NCBI GenBank assembly: GCA_029953675.1
Contig: JAMWBK010000001.1
Coordinates: 3,302,501 to 3,366,500, forward strand
Direction: 5' to 3'
Source: Rhodosorus marinus
Lineage: Eukaryota > Rhodophyta > Stylonematophyceae > Stylonematales > Stylonemataceae
DNA length: 64,000 nucleotides
Shown here piece by piece: positions 44,873 to 56,427 of this stretch (positions are counted from its first letter, which is position 1; every line of letters begins with the position of its first letter). The translations under genes and the position numbers were made by a program. Under the pieces are notes generated by a model that was given only the letters and a program-made list of their open reading frames with translations, ran no database searches and was not told the origin of the DNA.

Positions 44873-45979
44873 CCCAAAAGCAATCCCACCAACCACTGAC
44901 CAACGAGACCATCTCCTGACCAGTCCTAATAAATTACCCACCCCTAACCTTCTCACAATCACAATACATAAATAATACATAACCAAACTGTAATATATAT
45001 ATAGATAATTACTTGAGATAATACGGTAATACTATATATATATTGTTTTCCAAATTTTATTCCAAATAAAATCCTTCGGATTTTATTGCTAATACGCACC
45101 TCACGAGACGGTATTTTCGGTAAATCCAGCAGTAATTTTGAAGGGATGCACCTTGGAACTAAGATAGAAAGAGGGGGGGAATAATTTCAGTGTTATTTGG
45201 ATGGCATATGGGATCCTTTGAAGAAATGAAATTGAATTTTTTTGGTAAAACGGGTTCGGAATTCAATATTATACTTTCATAGAATTTTACGTCTAGTGGT
45301 ATTATTTCTAATACAAAACATGATTTTTAGCTTCCATGTCAGGTTGTTTAATTTTTAATATAGCGCTATTTTTCTCGGAAAAACAATTTTTATCCGCTGA
45401 AAGAAGCTTGCTATTTATTTCAGAAAAATGTGGAATGAGAATTCAACTGCTGGAAACGGACTTCGTCACACAGACTCCCAAAAATATTTTCACTTTTTAA
45501 GAATTATCGAGGAAAGTCCGCCGAAAATCCTTGGAGTTTACATACGTTAAGGACTATGATTGGTTAAAACGGTCTGACGAGAAACCAATGAATAGAGGTC
45601 AAAGCTCAGCCGGCTCTTATATTAACGGTATTAGATATACCAAGGAAATAAATTAAACTTGAAAGTTGTTGAGATTGGAACGATCCCTTCCAAAAATTAC
45701 CCAAAATAGTAAACGCCGGTGTCCAGGATTCTCAGTCAATGATAGATTTAGATTGAATTCAATCACGGAACGTGTTAGTCGGGGCTCTAGGAGAAATACA
45801 AGAAGTGGCATTTGGAGGACAGTCCCGGTCGTGACTTGGGGCGGCGGTGCTGAGCGTCTGAATCAGCAAGATCCGTCGGCCGATCTTGATCACATGGTTT
45901 GATCTGGCCCAGGGCAATCGGGCTATGGAAGGCAGGTTAGCGCTAGGCGCGTGACCCTAGTCCCAGTCTGTGTTTGCGA

Positions 45980-46560
45980 TTAGAACATGGTGCCTTGCCT
46001 GCTTTTGTGTTGTTTTGCTTCCTTCCATGGAGTATTGGTGAGGACGATGGGTCTGGTCTGCCCGATAAGTTCCGGAAAGCTGCTCCGCTCGATTAGGCGC
46101 TTGTAATCTTTCTTCGAAAACTGGACACTGAAACTCGCATGATATTCAAACAGAGCACAGCCGTAGCGCAGAGCTTTATTGCCGTGATATAGTATAACGT
46201 CGTGAACCCGAGGCCGCAAATGCCAGGTTTGATCCACGTTCGCATCATATACCGGTTGGTTCCTTCTGAAACTCCGGGTGTAACCGAGTCCATGTCATGT
46301 ATTGCACGTGTCAAAGTTTGACTCAATCCAAGCTTTTTGTGGTCTGTGGTTGGTGAACTTCGGTGGCCACGCACGGGTTCCACGAGAGCTCCAGGACCGC
46401 TGATGCACGTCAGAGATTCGGCTCGGGATGTAATGCTTCGTTCAACAAAAATTTCCCACTCTCGAGAGGCATAGACAACATCAACTGTTCTGACTCGTGC
46501 ATGACTATTACGCGTCATTATTCGGCTGTACAAAAAGAGGCAGCAGGATTCACATTTCAA
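45980..46560 (-). CDS. hypothetical, possibly two exons
   Basis: Two overlapping minus-strand frames (46560-46093 and 46237-45980) each have a partly protein-like composition. The first has ARVRTVDVVYASREWEIFVE; the second has LIERSSFPELIGQTRPIVL. A splice between them would give a protein of about 200 residues, but I could not choose a donor and acceptor that keep the frame. No family is recognised. Confidence 0.25.
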
Positions 46561-46729
46561 CGCTATGAAAACAAGGCCGCAACGTAGTTACAATCTCACT
46601 GGCAACTCCAGCTTCGTGATTCGGGGAGGGAAAGGACTTTCTAGTCAGAGCACTCCACGGAATCGTGCTTGTTCAAAGCCAGAATTTACGGCTGTCCACG
46701 CGTGGACGGAGGGGCTAACAGTCGGAAGA

Positions 46730-48685
46730 TCATCCTTCAGATTCCCGAAGACGAGGAATCCTCCACATCTCTGCATATTCACCTCCCAAGCCCTTCAGGA
46801 CTTTCTGCCAGGGCATTTCCTCAGCGTCGTTCATAGCCGACAACTCTACAAACCCTGCTATCAAGAACAGCAAACAACCCGGAATAAAAGAGATCAAAGC
46901 AGGTGAGCAAACCATACAAGAATGCCAGATTCAGGCGGAAGGGTTGTTCGGTCGTACCACCGCTCTGTTCCTTCTCCTCCTCGTTTTCCCGTTCTCGTCT
47001 GAGCCGATCTTGTATCAATAAGGGTACACCTTCAACCTTGGATGCAAACCAGGTGTGTTGTTTAAGTTCTCCTTCCAGCTGATTCGGTCCCCAGCCAGCG
47101 TACCCTTGAATGATCATCAAGTCCTCAGCCTTCAACTCTCCCTGCATGTACTTGTCGTATGCGTCCTCTCTCTTGAAGTTGACAAATAACCCGGGACACA
47201 CAGGTTGGGCACCACGGAGGTCACCGTGAGTGTGCAGTACATTAAGTCGGACCTATTTTGAAGACGAAACGCTGCAAAGTTCAGCCCTCTCCCAACAAAA
47301 CGAAGCAAGAAATTGGAGGTTTGTCTCGAGGTTTAAAGCTAGAAATCATCTCGAATTAACAACAGAAGGCATCAGCTTCAAGAAGAGTTCTTTATGCCCT
47401 CGCAGAAAAGGTATCGAGATGGGCAAGTCTAAATCCAGGCTTGACGGAACACCTAGTCCCCCAACTCCGGTGGAGAGTATCCTAAACTAGATCTTTCCCT
47501 CGTCGAACTATTTCGAGCGGGTGAGCAGTTCTGCTCCAGCGTGAGCCGGCGAAACTACAATGCTACCCAAGCTGACGGCGAGGAAGCTGCGAAAGAGTAC
47601 TTACCGGGGTCTTTCTAGTCGATCCTTGTCTCTCCGTTCTGGACATTACCGGGCCACCGTTGTAGACGTCCAGAGGTCGCGTCTCAGCGTCCTTCTTCGA
47701 GGGTTTAGTGGAAAGCAGGTTATCGAGGGCGATTTCCGCAGTCACAGGGCCGTTTATGACAAGTCCACTTGCTCCTCTTTCCGCCTCGTAATCGTAGAGG
47801 AGGATCAGTTTCCGGCCAAAAATACCGCCTACCAGTGGATGTGCCACCAGAACTGACCCAACCTCCAGATCAGCCCCCTAAGCACCATTGATTCAGTGGG
47901 CAGAAACACATGTAAGCGAGTTTTGCTTCTCCAACGCTCTTATTCATCCCTTTCGCCTTGGAACTAACCGTTGTCTTACACCAGATCGGATTCTTTGTAG
48001 ATGAGTCAGCCACCTCCAGCACCTCCACAGGTGGCTTCTGGAGAACAGAATCAGCAACGGATAGCACGGTCGACATGACTCGCATCGCAACGAATCCAGT
48101 ATCGATACGCACGCCTAGCTTTTCAGGCTGGCTCACTGGATGCCGAAAGGCCTGCCTCAATACCTTACAAGCTGATGTCTGTGGTCTGTACAATAATCCT
48201 CCGCCGAGAATACTCTGCAAAGAATCATCAACGCTTTTTGTGAGTTAACACAACAAGAATCTAACGAAACAGTGCCAATCCAAACGTTTTTTGTTCCAAG
48301 CTCCCCTTACCGAAAGGTGCCGGCTCGCCAGCTGGTCTGCAGTTTCTTTCCGCTGGCCATCCTTATCCAGCTCACTATCAAGATGCGGGATATCCACCCA
48401 CATGCTCTTCGAAAAGTCTGTTTCGTAGCGGCACCAAAAAACGAATTCTTTTTTTGATTAGGCACAGACGTTCCAACTCCGCCGCAAATTGAAAAGCGTC
48501 CCAGTAGGCCCAAATCCCAGATACAGCCCAAACCTACCATACCGGTCTGTGCACGGAAGCCTCAACAGCGCCTTCGAAGCTGGCGCCGCATCCAACCTCT
48601 TCGCTCCTCTATACAGCATGCGATACAACGATCGCACCACCTCCCCATCCATCTCTCCCACTACCACCACTCTCCCCTCAAACAC
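46730..48685 (-). CDS. UPF0301/DUF179 (YqgE/AlgH-like) protein
   Basis: Six exons (48685-48538, 48447-48311, 48214-47969, 47877-47605, 47252-46913, 46857-46730) give about 423 residues. The conserved domain starts at about residue 180: GADLEVGSVLVAHP, IFGRKLILLYDY, GASGLVINGPV, VYNGGPV, then LNVLHTHGDLRGAQPVCPGLFV, IIQGYAGWGPNQLEGEL and a C-terminal WQKVLKGLGGEYAEMWRIPR. These are the landmarks of the DUF179 family, bacterial YqgE/AlgH and its plastid relatives, whose biochemical role is unclear. The first 150 residues (LYRMLYRGAKRLDAAP, WVDIPHLDSELDKDG, LRQAFRHP) form the eukaryote-specific N-terminal part. Intron 4 is unusually long (352 bp). The exon 2 acceptor follows an A-run rather than a pyrimidine tract. 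Confidence 0.85.
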
Positions 48686-50547
48686 AGCAACGCCGAACCT
48701 TGCAATTGACTCCCCTCAGCTGTACAAATACATAAAAGTTCACCCGCTTATCAACAAACTCCGTGAAAACTCCCAGTTCCAATCTAACCCCACGTTAACA
48801 AGTACAAAACTCCTACCATCCTATTTCCCGTTCTTCTCCACACCTACGTCCCTCCCCAACACTGAGCCGAGCTAGCGCAAACGCATGTATCTCGACTCTC
48901 CTCACCTGGTCCCCAAAAACCCTTCCGGAACACCACACGAGCTCGGAACCCCCCACACCTCCCTCCCTCCTCACTTTCCTCTCGCCAAACCAACTTCAGA
49001 GCTCACACTCCGTCCCCAAGCCAATCCAACTTGGATGGATTCCCTTTGCTCCTCAACCACTACAAATCCGAAACGCTCGGTCTCAACCCCCCCCCCCCAA
49101 AGTTTCCTCAACTTCTTTCTATTCGGAAACGTGCAAGCCCTTAACCTTTCCAAAGCCGGGTCAGCTCAGATCATCTCACCTTCCCCGGAAAGGAAGCATT
49201 CCAAGTTTGGCACTCGCTCATCACCCTCTTCCCCAAATCCCCAAATCCAACACTTCATCACCTTCCACAAACTCCGAAACAACTTATGTACCCATTCATC
49301 CCAAAATTTCTAAATAAAACCATTATAGAACAGTTTAGAGTTCCAAATCCACATTTATATCTTAATTTAGACTTTGTGCGTCCTAAAATTCTCAAACTTA
49401 ACCAAATTTGGAAATCTTTATCTCTCTGCTCGGTTGAGAACACAAAAAAACTCCTTTTCAGCTGCTTTTGGCACTCGATGGGAAAACGAAATGAAAAGAC
49501 TTTAAGCAGATGTAGCGCGAGTGCTGCTTGCTTGGTTTGGAGGCTGTTTTTGCCGTGCGACTTCTAAGCGCCGACTCTGCTCCGCGTTTTTCGGGGTTCG
49601 TTTTTCGAGTTGTTGTATGAAGCTGCTCTGGCAACAGCGGGCGCCACGCTTCACGCTTCTATCCTCCCTCTTTATCCTCGCCTTGAGACCTCCGAGGTAG
49701 GTTGGTGAGGGATCTGGATGCCTGGAAAACAACGAACACTCCATAAGCAGGCTCTACGTTTTCCGCATGGAGAGGATAGTCTTCAGCAGACATGCACATG
49801 CCCTTTTGTGGAGGGAGAGTTTGCGTAGCTGGCCGGCGTCAAGTCAGTCGTTCTGTCGCCACACTACATGAATATCGCTTGGACACATGGAGAAGTGTCA
49901 GGAATTACTTTTCCACCAGTCCGAATGGAAATGCCCGGGAGGCTGGGAATACACCCAGTGGGGATCCTTTCAGAAGAGCTTCACACTCCTTGAGGAGCCA
50001 AATAGCACGCGTTCGTTTCCTTCCAATTGAATGGACTAGACACAGACAAACGAGGCTCTTAAGCCGGCTTCCCCTGAATAGTGTTTTCCGATATCTCTTT
50101 CACTGCCTACCAGCGATTACAATGACATGCGATCTCATCAAAGTAAACGTCTCCCTCTCTCGCGAGGACCTACACAGGACCACATTACAGCTTAAAATGC
50201 GCGAAACTTAACTATTGGTCAAAATCTGTGAAAATAGATTGGAAATTGGCAATATTTACAAGCGGGAATGATTTTAATTCGATACTAGTCCAGACGTAAA
50301 GGATATACTGTCTAATTAAATTCGTGAAGAAGCTTTTTCGGAAAAGATTATTTGTAGAATTTTAGCACTCGTACTTTCTTTGCATAATGATTGGTTTGGA
50401 TGAGATAGGTAGGGTTCGGAGAAACACAGGGTAGCGGTGGTTGGGGGTGATCCATGAAGGGGGGACAAAGGTGGGGGCGGAGGCCCTTGGGGTAAAGAGG
50501 GATCGAAAAGGTAAGGTTGGGACAGGGTATTTAATTAACAAAACCTG
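48686..50547. other. spacer, pyrimidine-rich then mixed
   Basis: From 48690 to about 49250 the plus strand is strongly CT-rich and includes a 13-base C-run near 49090; 49300-49440 and 50230-50370 are AT-rich. A plus-strand frame (49792-50211, 139 codons) lacks motifs. No gene is supported. Confidence 0.4.
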
Positions 50548-52118
50548 ATGGAAGCTGCGTTGAAGGAGGATCCGGAAAAGGCTATAAGGCTGTTGGCTGG
50601 ACATGTCGGACGAAAAGCTCCGGAGAAGTTGATCGTTTCGGTACGTTCCGTGTTTTCACAGCGGCTATGTTTTCCCTCCTTGTGCAGTTTTCTTCACCTC
50701 CCAGCGGGATGCTTCTGTCCTTATTCGAAAATGCGCGTGTGCTTCTTTTTTTTTGCCGCCTCCGTCGGTTTGTCGCTAAGCTTCTCGGAAAGGTCGTGCG
50801 TTCAGTAGAGCTCAACTTTGGGTCCGTCGATGGATTGATCGAATGTGGGGTCTTGGAGGCCCTTGACTTGTGCATGCAGAAGTACGCCAGGTCTCAAAAA
50901 CTATGCTATGCCTTGGTTGAAGTGTGGTACCGGTTGGCACAAAAGGATGCGGTCACAGCGTCGCTCCTTGGGGAGCATGGTGTCGCGGATTTCGCGATTG
51001 AAATTCTGAGGTGGTCAGCCGGGTCCTCGGCGTCGCTGGCGTCACTTTGCCTTGATCTTTTGGTCAAGCTTTGCTCCCTTGCCGACGGAGGAGACGCCGT
51101 CTCTAGCGACGAATCCGCCATCGAGACCATATTCAACCAAGTTGATGCCTTCATTGATACTCACCCCAAGGTGGTATCAGGAGCTCTTGCTTTGCTCGCT
51201 GTGATCGCAAGGTCAACGAGCATAGATTCATTCTCTACGCTCGCTTTTGAATTGATCGTGAGATCCTATCCAGTCGAAAACCTAGCCACTCGCTCCTTTC
51301 AACTCTAATCCATGTTCTCACCCGCGCAGGACTACCTCCTGAAGACAAACCTTGACAGCAAAGGACTAAGCGCTGTATTTGCTCTCCTCGCGACACTGAT
51401 CCACTTCAGCGGCTCGTCTACAATGGAGCTGGTGATCAACGATGTTGCAGAACGACTTGCAGATTCTTTGGAGTCTTGCACGATGACAACCGCGCTTGCA
51501 ACCCAATCTCTCTGGGCGCTACAGGTATGCGTTGTCTACGCCTCCATCCAAAACAAGCTGAGGCGTTTCTCACTGCTTTCCGCTCCTCGCTGATGTACCA
51601 ATTTTTTTAATTTTTTTTGGGCCGAAAGGCTTTAGACAGCTGTGAACTCGTCCCTCGACCGTGGGACAGATGGATGAAACTTCGATCAAGATTTCAAGTC
51701 CGAGGAGCACTTCCATCCCTTCGAGATCACCTGGATCAGCGACTGCTCGTCTCCAAAGATGCATCCAAAGAGGACTGCGTTGATGTCGAAACATCTGAGA
51801 AGCCGGCTGAGAACGAAACCAGCGACGAGCCGATTGTTTTATCCCAGTGCTCGTCCGAGGTACGCCGCTTCTTACAGAAGCCATACCCTTGGCGCGGATA
51901 TCCGGCCGACTCCTCTCATGCTCAAACACTTGATCAATCTGCAGGCGGTCGACGAGGAAGGGAGAAACCACGATCTCGAGGAGGACTTGTCCATTAGCAG
52001 GAAGCGGAAACTGGTCACGGAGAGCAAACCTACAGCCCAACACTCCTACAACACAAGAGCGAGGACCGGAGCTCGCTCTTCATCCAGACGAACCTATTCT
52101 CTCCACGCGAGAAGGTGA
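50548..52118 (+). CDS. armadillo-like helical repeat protein
   Basis: Five exons (50548-50640, 50781-51257, 51330-51524, 51629-51859, 51945-52118), all in phase 0, give 389 residues. Exons 1-3 encode a run of amphipathic helices typical of armadillo/HEAT folds: LLGKVVRSVELNFGS, CYALVEVWYRLAQKDAVTAS, SLASLCLDLLVKLCSLADG, VSGALALLAVIARSTS and LSAVFALLATLIHFSGS. Exon 4 turns acidic and Ser-rich (DASKEDCVDVETSEKPAENE). Exon 5 ends in a basic tail (SISRKRKLVTESK, then Arg/Ser-rich), a possible nuclear signal. I cannot name the orthologue. The model is credible because all four junctions share phase and the helices continue across them. The acceptor of exon 4 (GCCGAAAG) is weak. Confidence 0.7.
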
Positions 52119-52182
52119 GGGCCTTCCAAGGTGACTACGGGATCGCGACGTGAAACTATTCTTTGTAGTGCCAATTCTCGTG

Positions 52183-52246
52183 TCCTCTCAAAACTCGATT
52201 GAACTAATAATACGCATCCTCTTAAAACTCAGTTGAACTAATAATA
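52183..52246. repeat. tandem duplication of 30 bp
   Basis: TCCTCTCAAAACTCGATTGA followed by ACTAATAATA (52183-52212) recurs at 52217-52246 with three changes, at a 34-bp period, inside the 3' spacer. Confidence 0.85.
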
Positions 52247-52266
52247 TCCCTAATTCTTAAAGTCCT

Positions 52267-52272
52267 AATAAA
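52267..52272 (+). promoter_or_regulatory. AATAAA polyadenylation signal
   Basis: AATAAA about 150 bp after the stop of the armadillo-like gene. The assignment is by hexamer and position only. Confidence 0.4.
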
Positions 52273-52441
52273 CCACTCAAAATAGAGCAACATACAAGGT
52301 CGGGAAGCCGCTCGTTTCCACAATGTCCGTCAGGATACGTCTTCTAGCGGAAACCGCTCGTGGTTATAATACAATACAATCCGATGTCATCGTTGCAAGT
52401 TCTGAGGAATTTCTTCCGTCAGTAAGTGCGGAAGTGAATAC

Positions 52442-54266
52442 TCAGCGTCCAAAGAAAACGTCGTGGAGAACCTCAACAGCCTTGTTCGCCTCTTCGTTGT
52501 CAAGTACAAAGCCTATGTTGAATTTTGCAGCACCTTGCGACACCATCTGGATCTGGATTCCATTCTGCACATTCCAAACCACCAACCAGAAAAACGAGTA
52601 AGGAATCCGCAAGTTCAAGGTAGGCAGAGCAACTCAAGCGTGAATTCATCGGTCCCGCTCACCTCAGCAAGTGCGTTCGCAGCTTTGCCCAAAATCAGAC
52701 TCGACTTCGTCTGATTAGACACAAGCGATACGATGGACTTGCCGTTCTGGAACGACGTGTTTGCGATTGTTTCCAGGTCCGTCTTTAGCGTGCATACTGT
52801 AGATTCGGAGCAAGCTACAGAATCCAACGTAAGTGAAATCGAAACTTCAGAAGTAGCAATCATATCCACTGACACCTGTATTGATGACGACATTTTTTTT
52901 TGGCATTTCGTCAGAATCCTCAATTAAATGCAGAGAAAACCAGCATGTCAGCAAGCTTACCTGATGTTGAGCGAATATCTTGAAAACCTCGGCAAGGAAA
53001 CCGTACGCCCCTAGCATCCTCGTCGAAACAATATCAACGAGCTGTACATTGCGCTTCACGGATATGGCCGTGACCGGGGTGTCGTCGGAAAGCTTTCGCT
53101 CGGGTAGTATCTTAGTTCCAGGATGTGTAGGGTTGTAAGAGTTCTTGACTCGTACGGTTATTCTATTCTTCATAGCCGGCATCATTGCTACTGGATGTAA
53201 AACCTTGGCTCCAAAATATGCCATCTCTGCTGCCTCAGTGTAGGTGACGGAAGGAACCGGAACTGCTCTCTCGACAACTCTAGGATCCGTAGACAAAATG
53301 CCATCCACGTCCTTCCATACCTGCACCTCAGAGGCGTTTATCGCGGCGCCAATCGTCGTGGCAGTGAGGTCAGACCCACCGCGTCCCAGTGTCGTAATCT
53401 CGCCGTTGATATCCTTCCCGATGAAACCAGTAACGATCGCGACTGTGTTTGGGCCCAATTCATCGAAGAACCTTGCAATCTTGTCTAGGCTCTCCGGCTG
53501 GATCTCCGCGTTCAGAAAATTCGAATCCGTAAGGAACCCGACGTCGAACGCATCAAACGCCTTCGCGGGAAGGTCCTCGTTTTTGGCAAGATGGGCCGCC
53601 ATAATACGAACACTCAGTCTCTCCCCAAACGAGACGAGGTAGTCCTTCCCTCTGGGCGTGAGCTCCCTGAGAAACTTGATCCCGAGAAGAAGCTGATCCA
53701 AGTTGGTCAGGAGTGGATCCACAAGCTCCTCCTTGTTGAGGCCAAAACTATCGCATGCCTCATAAGCTCTGCTCCGGACGCTCGATATATCAACAACTCC
53801 TTCAGTTAGAGCTCGCTCGCCAGCTCTCAACAGCTCGTTTGTGGATGGGCCCATCGCTGACAAAACAACTACGGGAAATTTCCTGCGACAAAGAAAATCC
53901 AGACGCCTCAGTTGCTCTTCTCAAAAAAATTAGAACCAGACAGGGGCGGCAAATTATCTGAACTCAGACCTACCTCGTTAGCTCCGTCTGCATCTTGACG
54001 ATCTTCGTCACTTCCCGGAGGCGTGTAGAGTCTGCTAGGGAAGAGCCGCCAAATTTACAAATAACTCTATCCAACGTCACATCCGAGCTAGTCCCAGTCG
54101 CATCTGTAGGGATCGGGGCCACGACCATACGGACGCATCGTCCACGATTCGACACAACCCTTGCCGCACTCCGCCCGGCGACAAACCCAGATCGATCAAC
54201 AGAAAGGCTACCCCCACGGGCCCGCTTCGCGAGCACGCCTGTAGAAACAAAGCAGCCCCCGTCCAT
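52442..54266 (-). CDS. aspartate kinase, monofunctional, plastid-targeted
   Basis: Four exons (54266-53974, 53882-52961, 52875-52663, 52564-52442) give 516 residues. Residues 1-48 (MDGGCFVSTGVLAKRARGG..., Arg/Ser/Val-rich, Phe at position 6) form a transit peptide. The kinase domain has VICKFGGSSLAD, VVLSAMGPSTNELL, VSFGERLSVRI, TLGRGGSDLTATTIGA and VWKDVDGILSTDPR. Two ACT regulatory domains follow, the first around VQLVDIVSTRMLGAYGFLAEVF, the second ending in IQMVSQGAAKFNIGFVLDN and HDVFFGR. There is no homoserine dehydrogenase fusion. The enzyme phosphorylates aspartate, opening the lysine, threonine and methionine pathway; the ACT domains suggest feedback by lysine and possibly S-adenosylmethionine, as in plants. 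A TATA-like string and a 13-base C-run (plus strand) lie about 140-150 bp upstream. Confidence 0.96.
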
Positions 54267-54414
54267 TTCGGCAACTTTTCCTCACCGCACCCACTTACCA
54301 AAAAAACATCAAATCTCACTCCACCATTTGCAATCTGCCCTTCTCCTCTCACTTCCTTATCAATCCATAACCGCTCCCTCCCCTTCCGATCCCCCAAAAC
54401 AACCCCCCCCCCCC

Positions 54415-54420
54415 CTTATA
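54415..54420 (-). promoter_or_regulatory. TATA-like box of aspartate kinase
   Basis: TATAAG on the minus strand, directly followed by a 13-base G-run, about 150 bp before the start codon. Confidence 0.35.
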
Positions 54421-55860
54421 CAAAAGGAAATCTCAATGCCGTCCATCCTTTCACACAACAGGCACCAGTGAGCAACGACGCAGACAGACAACAGACGAGA
54501 CCGAACCCGAGACTGACGTAAAACGCGCCCCAATTAATCTGATATTGACTAAACGTTTTAAAAACAACTTTAAAACAATTCTTAGGAATTCCAACATTAC
54601 CAAAATTTAAAAAACGGTTAAAATATTTGAGTGTCTGGAGAATCAATCCTCAACATGAAGGGACCCCCCACTGCGGTGCGAGGTTCCTGGAGTGGATTTG
54701 GACACGTGTCTTTATTTTTTTGAATTTTGTATAAAACAGGGCCGGTTCTTTTAAAATCTTCCTTGTTTGGGGTGGGTGGGATTTCGTTTTGTTCTTATTT
54801 TGTGGAGGGGTCTCTCCGGTCGAGTTTTCGTGCAGTGTTTTTGTTTTGTCTCGCTCACCTGGCGTGAGGGTGGGCTAAGCAGCCTGCGGCGTAGTTTATA
54901 TGCGTTGATCACCATGTTCTGGATATATAGACAGTTATATTTTTTTGATTCATTCCTGAATCCTCTATTTTCCTTGTTTTGCTCGGTCTATTTAAGACTA
55001 CTTCGACCTGAGATCTTGATCTAAAATCCTAAAAAACGTGGAGCCGCATGTCGGAACTGCAAACAAGAAAGGTTTTGGAAGGTCGCCGATGACGTATCGA
55101 TTTTTATTGGAGTTGGACAGGGCTCAGAATTAAATTATGCAAAATCAAATAACTCCGTTTAGATAGAACCGATCTCGGTCTTGATTTGCTTATTGATTGA
55201 ATTAAATGAGATTGACCAATGAATAGCTTGGTCCCCCCTCGGTGTTGGATTTTTGTTGGTTGATAAGCTATCATTTTCCTCCCAATATTGATTCGCCAAT
55301 ATTATTTTGGACGAATGTTTTCTTCCATCTTTTAAGTCCCAATTCTGTTAACGTAGTTGGGATGTTCGACTTTGCGGGGAGAGGGTGGGTGAGGTTTGGG
55401 GGTGAGGTATTGATTTACTAATCCAGTCTTGTTGTGACGTAAATATATTTTAGTAGTTTTAAGCCCATATGAAGACGGTACTGGGCAAAAATTGTTGTTG
55501 GGGAGAAGAGGGGGGAAGGAATTCGTCCCGGGTCAACCCGGGAGGTCCTGGCAAATGGTTGCGCTTTATTTGCTAAGCATATATGATATCGTCCTTTTTT
55601 TGCATAATTGCTCGGTTACGAGCTGACATCTGTTTAGGGCATTTACTTCACCTGCGCGACTGGGCGCGTGGGTGAACGTATGTGACCAAATTTCGCCCTG
55701 ATCAAATCTGGCCATTCCAAAGTCAGGCTGCTGGAAAAGGTAAGGTCCCCTGAACGAAAACCCGTGAATCCTGATGGACACTTGCACCAAGAATTCTTTT
55801 CTTTATTCTTCTTGTACCTCGTCAAGGTCACGGGCTAGGGCATTCTAGTATAGCTTGAGG

Positions 55861-55901
55861 TATCTTAGGATCACTCGCTTCAGGCTCGGGATCCTAAGAT
55901 A
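55861..55901. repeat. inverted repeat with 12-bp perfect stem
   Basis: TATCTTAGGATC (55861-55872) and its exact complement GATCCTAAGATA (55890-55901) flank a 17-base loop. No gene lies within 400 bp on either side. It could be a hairpin of an unrecognised transcript or a remnant of a small inverted-repeat element. Confidence 0.8.
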
Positions 55902-56427
55902 AATCGAATCTCAGTCTATACCGGGCGGCCGTCCACCGCAGCGAGTCTAGCTCGCGGTTAAATTCAAAGGACCCCAAGATTCCAAGATGGGTGACATGTT
56001 TCGGATGGTGAAAGTACTAGAGGATGTTCATTTCCAGGACCGGACATCGGATGGAGCGCCATGGCAAAGCGGATACCTGTTGGCTGTACTGCATTGAACC
56101 AATGTGCGGGGGATAATTGAACTAGTTGAATTTGAGGAGGTTTGTCGGACATGCGTTGTCTATTATCACTACCCGCTAGGCTGCGACCTGGCCTCAAGGA
56201 AGAGAGGGGTGGTGAAACCTTGTGAAGCCATTTCATGCTTGAAAGAGAGACCCCTGACTGGGCAGCTCCTTGTTCTGAGTGAATCTTGGCACTGAGCTGT
56301 CTTGAATAACTGTTGTTCACAACTTTTCACCGGAAATCCATATTTGTTTATGAAAATATATATGCCCAACTGCCCAAAGTCGACGACGACAGGGAAGTGG
56401 TCCTTTCGAGGTCGAGCCCCTTGCAGC

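Larger units (their letters stand above)
44692..46729. other. AT-rich spacer
   Basis: About 2 kb with CT-rich sequence next to the transporter start, a strongly AT-rich island (44930-45420), and weak open frames. One pair of minus-strand frames (45980-46560) is listed separately as uncertain. Nothing else is supported. Confidence 0.4.
52119..52441. other. convergent 3' spacer
   Basis: Between the convergent armadillo-like and aspartate kinase genes. It contains a short tandem repeat and an AATAAA. Confidence 0.5.
54267..56427. other. spacer, no gene recognised
   Basis: Upstream of aspartate kinase and downstream of SIN3 on the same strand. CT-rich (54290-54415), then AT-rich stretches (54520-54650, 55100-55330) and a strong hairpin at 55861-55901. 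Open frames are short and without motifs. Confidence 0.4.

Noticed and set aside
49792-50211. 139-codon plus-strand ORF
   Set aside because: Arg/Ser-rich with no recognisable motif; cannot be told from chance.
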